Source: Pseudomonadota bacterium
GTDB taxonomy: Bacteria; Pseudomonadota; Gammaproteobacteria; Xanthomonadales; Xanthomonadaceae
Direction: 5' to 3'
NCBI GenBank assembly: GCA_023423855.1
Contig: JAFAEU010000434.1
Location: forward strand, 1 to 7,838
DNA: 7,838 bases
Made by a program: the position numbers and the translations under genes. Under the pieces are notes generated by a model, which saw only the letters and a program-made list of their open reading frames with translations, had not been told where the DNA came from and searched no databases. Positions 5,671 to 7,838 of the stretch are shown here, one piece after another; position 1 is the first letter of the stretch, and the number at the start of each line of letters is the position of its first letter.

Positions 5671-5712
5671 GAGCCGGGATTCGGAATCGGGGATTGGGGA
5701 TTCGCAAAAGCG
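5671..5712 (+). repeat. GGGATTCGGAATC-type repeat element directly after rpoZ
   Basis: The segment 5675-5712 aligns without gaps to 4285-4322 after yicC (30 of 38 positions by my count). It ends in the identical CGCAAAAGCG dyad (5703-5712). It begins at the base after the rpoZ stop codon. GCCGGGA (5673-5679) is complementary to TCCCGGC (5871-5877) near spoT, so it may be the left half of a paired element spanning the rpoZ-spoT gap. Confidence 0.65.
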
Positions 5713-5748
5713 GCTCCCGACCTTCGGTTCCGTTCCACCCATGTAACG

Positions 5749-5782
5749 AAGGCCCCGCTTTGGCGGGGCCTTTGCCGTTTCC
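5749..5782 (+). terminator. Intrinsic terminator after rpoZ
   Basis: AAGGCCCCGC (5749-5758) and GCGGGGCCTT (5763-5772) are perfect 10-bp arms with a TTTG tetraloop. A short T-containing tract (TTTGCCGTTT) follows the stem. It lies about 80 nt after the rpoZ stop and inside the 227-nt gap before spoT. The weak T-run may allow some read-through into spoT. Confidence 0.8.
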
Positions 5783-5840
5783 GGCGTGGCTTTCCCGGAA
5801 ATCCGGCTTCCACGGCCCTGAACAGGCGTATGGCCGGGCT

Positions 5841-5878
5841 TTCCCGATTCCCCGTTGCCCTATTCCCCATTCCCGGCC
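5841..5878 (-). repeat. Inverted partner of the post-rpoZ repeat, just upstream of spoT
   Basis: The stretch TTCCCGATTCCCCG...TTCCCCATTCCCGGCC is the same sequence family as the elements at 4282-4310 and 5671-5700 in reverse orientation. It ends with GGCC, as does the arm in front of gmk. It ends 19 nt before the spoT ATG. Pairing with the left half is imperfect. Confidence 0.6.
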
Positions 5879-5897
5879 TTCCAATTAGGCTCAGGAC

Positions 5898-7838
5898 ATG
5901 ACCCCCGGCGACCCCGCCCTGATCCTGCCCGTGCCGCCCCCCGAGGAGGAGGCGCTGCCCGACTACGTGCGCGACCTCGAGCGCGCGGCCGCCTACCTGC
6001 CGGCCGACCAGCGCGCGCTGCTGCGCCGGGCCTGGGCGGTCGGGGCGGCGGCGCATGCCGGGCAGACGCGCAAGTCCGGCGAGCCCTACATCACCCATCC
6101 GGTGGCGGTGGCGCAGGTGCTGGCCGAGCAGAAGGTCGACGTCGAGACCCTGGTGGCGGCGATCCTGCACGACACCATCGAGGACACGCCGCTCACCCGC
6201 GAGCAGCTGGCCGAGGAGTTCGGCGAGACCGTGGCCGAACTGGTCGACGGCGTCACCAAGCTCGACAAGCTGCGCTTCGGCAACCGCCAGGAGGCCGCGG
6301 CGGAGAGCTTCCGCAAGATGATGCTGGCGATGGCGCGCGACCTGCGCGTGATCCTGATCAAGCTCGGTGACCGCCTGCACAACATGCGCACGCTCGGCGC
6401 GCAGCCGGGGCCGGCGCGCGAGCGCATCGCGCGCGAGACGCTGGAGATCTACGCGCCGATCGCGCAGCGCCTGGGCATGAACCTGATCAAGGCCGAGCTG
6501 CAGGACCGCGGCTTCCACGCCCTGCACCCGCTGCGCCACCTGATCCTCGACAAGCACATCCGCGGCCAGCCGATGCTGCGGCGCGAGGCGATGGCCAAGA
6601 TCGAGGCGCAGCTGGCGCAGCGGCTGACCAACGAAGGCCTGAACTACCGGCTCGTCAGCCGCGTGAAGTCGCCGTGGAGCATCTACAACAAGATGCGCGC
6701 GGAGGGAAAGACCTTCGCCCAGGTGATGGACGTGTTCGGCTTCCGCATCGTGGTGGGATCGGTCGCCGACTGCTACCACGCGCTCGGCGTCGCGCATTCG
6801 GTGTTCAAGCCGCTGGACGGGCGCTTCCGCGACTTCATCGCGATTCCCAAGGCCAACGGCTACCAGTCGCTGCACACGGTGCTGTTCGGGCCCTACGGCT
6901 CGCCGATCGAGGTGCAGATCCGCACCGAGGAGATGGACCTGATCGCCGAGCGCGGCATCGCCGCGCACTGGGCCTACAAGCACGGCATGGCGCCCAGCGG
7001 CGCGCAGGCGCGCGCGCACTCGTGGATCGCCAACCTGCTCGAATCGCAGCGCGCCACCGGCTCGTCGCTGGAGTTCCTGGAGAACGTCAAGGTCGACCTG
7101 TTCCCGGACGAGGTCTACCTGTTCACGCCCAAGGGCGACATCCTGTCGCTGCCGCGCAACTCCACAGCGCTCGATTTCGCCTACGCCGTGCACACCGACG
7201 TCGGCAACACCGCGGTCGCCGCGCGCGTGGACCGGAAGCTGGTGCCGCTGCGCACCAAGCTGGCGAGCGGACAGAGCGTGGAGATCGTCACCGCGAAATC
7301 CTCGCTGCCCAAGCCGCAGTGGCTGGAATTCGTGGTCACCGGCAAGGCGCGCACCGCGATCCGCGGCCAGCTCAAGCAGCTCGAACACGAGGACGCGGTG
7401 CAGCTCGGCCACCGCATGATCGACCGCGCGCTGGAGGATGTCGGCACTTCGCTCGACCGCCTGCCGCAGGCGCGCCTGGACGCCTACCTGGCCGAACTGC
7501 GCTATCCGCGGCTGGAGGAACTGCTGGCCGACATCGCGCTCGGCAACCGCATGCCATCGCAGGTGGCGCAGGCGCTGGCGCAGAAGGATCCGGAGGCCGA
7601 CGCGCCCGGCGCCGGGTCGATGCCGCAGCGCGGCGAGCGCATCCTGATCACCGGCCACGAGCGCGGCGTGATCAGCTTCGCCAACTGCTGCATGCCGATC
7701 CCCGGCGACGAGATCATGGGCTACCACACCGCCGGCAAGGGCATCGTCGTGCACCGGCTGGACTGCCCGAACGTGGCCGAGTACCGCAAGTCGCCGGACC
7801 GCTGGGTGGCGATCGGCTGGGACCGCGAGGTCACCGGC
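5898..7838 (+). CDS. spoT: SpoT, bifunctional (p)ppGpp synthetase/hydrolase (C-terminus beyond the right edge)
   Basis: The 647 codons to the window edge align with E. coli SpoT; the C-terminal ACT domain and stop lie outside. The hydrolase HD domain (about 35-190) has H53 and the HDTIED motif (91-96), as in active hydrolases. The synthetase domain (about 230-350) has SRVKSPWSIYNKM (254-266), RFRD (309-312), AIPKANGYQSLHT (315-327) and EVQIR (338-342). The TGS domain (about 398-460) and helical region follow. The Cys/His region has C597-C598, then H619 and C623 in VVHRLDCPN. SpoT turns GTP or GDP into pppGpp/ppGpp and hydrolyses it during starvation. The basic RxKD-type motif of bifunctional enzymes appears as RFRD, against acidic EFDD in RelA, which supports SpoT over RelA. 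An in-frame TAG at 5886-5888 makes the ATG at 5898 the first possible ATG; AGGA (5893-5896) is very close to it. It follows rpoZ after a terminator. Confidence 0.97.
   Translation, partial: MTPGDPALILPVPPPEEEALPDYVRDLERAAAYLPADQRALLRRAWAVGAAAHAGQTRKSGEPYITHPVAVAQVLAEQKVDVETLVAAILHDTIEDTPLTREQLAEEFGETVAELVDGVTKLDKLRFGNRQEAAAESFRKMMLAMARDLRVILIKLGDRLHNMRTLGAQPGPARERIARETLEIYAPIAQRLGMNLIKAELQDRGFHALHPLRHLILDKHIRGQPMLRREAMAKIEAQLAQRLTNEGLNYRLVSRVKSPWSIYNKMRAEGKTFAQVMDVFGFRIVVGSVADCYHALGVAHSVFKPLDGRFRDFIAIPKANGYQSLHTVLFGPYGSPIEVQIRTEEMDLIAERGIAAHWAYKHGMAPSGAQARAHSWIANLLESQRATGSSLEFLENVKVDLFPDEVYLFTPKGDILSLPRNSTALDFAYAVHTDVGNTAVAARVDRKLVPLRTKLASGQSVEIVTAKSSLPKPQWLEFVVTGKARTAIRGQLKQLEHEDAVQLGHRMIDRALEDVGTSLDRLPQARLDAYLAELRYPRLEELLADIALGNRMPSQVAQALAQKDPEADAPGAGSMPQRGERILITGHERGVISFANCCMPIPGDEIMGYHTAGKGIVVHRLDCPNVAEYRKSPDRWVAIGWDREVTG

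Noticed and set aside
4282..5900. CRISPR array suggested by repeated short motifs
   Set aside because: The repeats are inverted, unequal and separated by genes; there is no series of equal repeats with unique spacers and no cas gene.
5556..7754. Minus-strand open frame (732 codons) antisense to spoT
   Set aside because: It has His/Arg/Ala-rich composition typical of the reverse complement of a GC-rich gene, while spoT on the plus strand is unambiguous.

Overview
This window is GC-rich chromosomal housekeeping DNA. It most likely comes from a gammaproteobacterium of the Xanthomonadaceae/Lysobacteraceae (Xanthomonas, Lysobacter or Luteimonas relatives). The lineage call is inference from three things: guanylate kinase with the SISFTSR substrate-site variant and the HGDWKGT segment that I recall from Xanthomonas, the gene order, and intergenic GGGAATCGGGAAT-type and GTCATTTCGACC-type repeats of the kind common in that family. 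There are no tRNA or rRNA genes, prophage genes, transposase genes or CRISPR arrays.

Layout. From about 3346 down to 1, four genes run on the minus strand: rph (RNase PH), rdgB (dITP/XTP pyrophosphatase, overlapping rph by ATGA), hemW (heme chaperone of the radical-SAM family) and the N-terminal part of a DUF1631 protein that runs off the left edge. A 68-bp divergent intergenic region (3347-3414) separates this block from the plus-strand block: yicC (endoribonuclease family), gmk (guanylate kinase), rpoZ (RNA polymerase omega) and spoT ((p)ppGpp synthetase/hydrolase), which runs off the right edge.

How the genes fit together. The left block covers 3'-end RNA processing, nucleotide-pool sanitation and heme delivery. 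The right block is guanine-nucleotide and stringent-response biology: gmk makes GDP from GMP, spoT makes and degrades (p)ppGpp, and omega forms part of a ppGpp site on RNA polymerase. The order joins two E. coli-type neighbourhoods (rph/yicC divergent; gmk-rpoZ-spoT) with the rdgB-hemW pair.

The non-coding DNA is the most unusual part. The gaps after yicC, gmk and rpoZ carry REP-like inverted repeats. One is an almost perfect 33-bp palindromic arm pair interrupted by a 15-nt tandem duplication. A related 38-nt element starts 4 to 5 nt after the stop codons of both yicC and rpoZ. rpoZ has a convincing sigma-70-type promoter, and a strong intrinsic terminator lies between rpoZ and spoT. I see no credible new multi-gene system. 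The genes are conserved core genes, and the findings concern regulation, repeats and residue variants.
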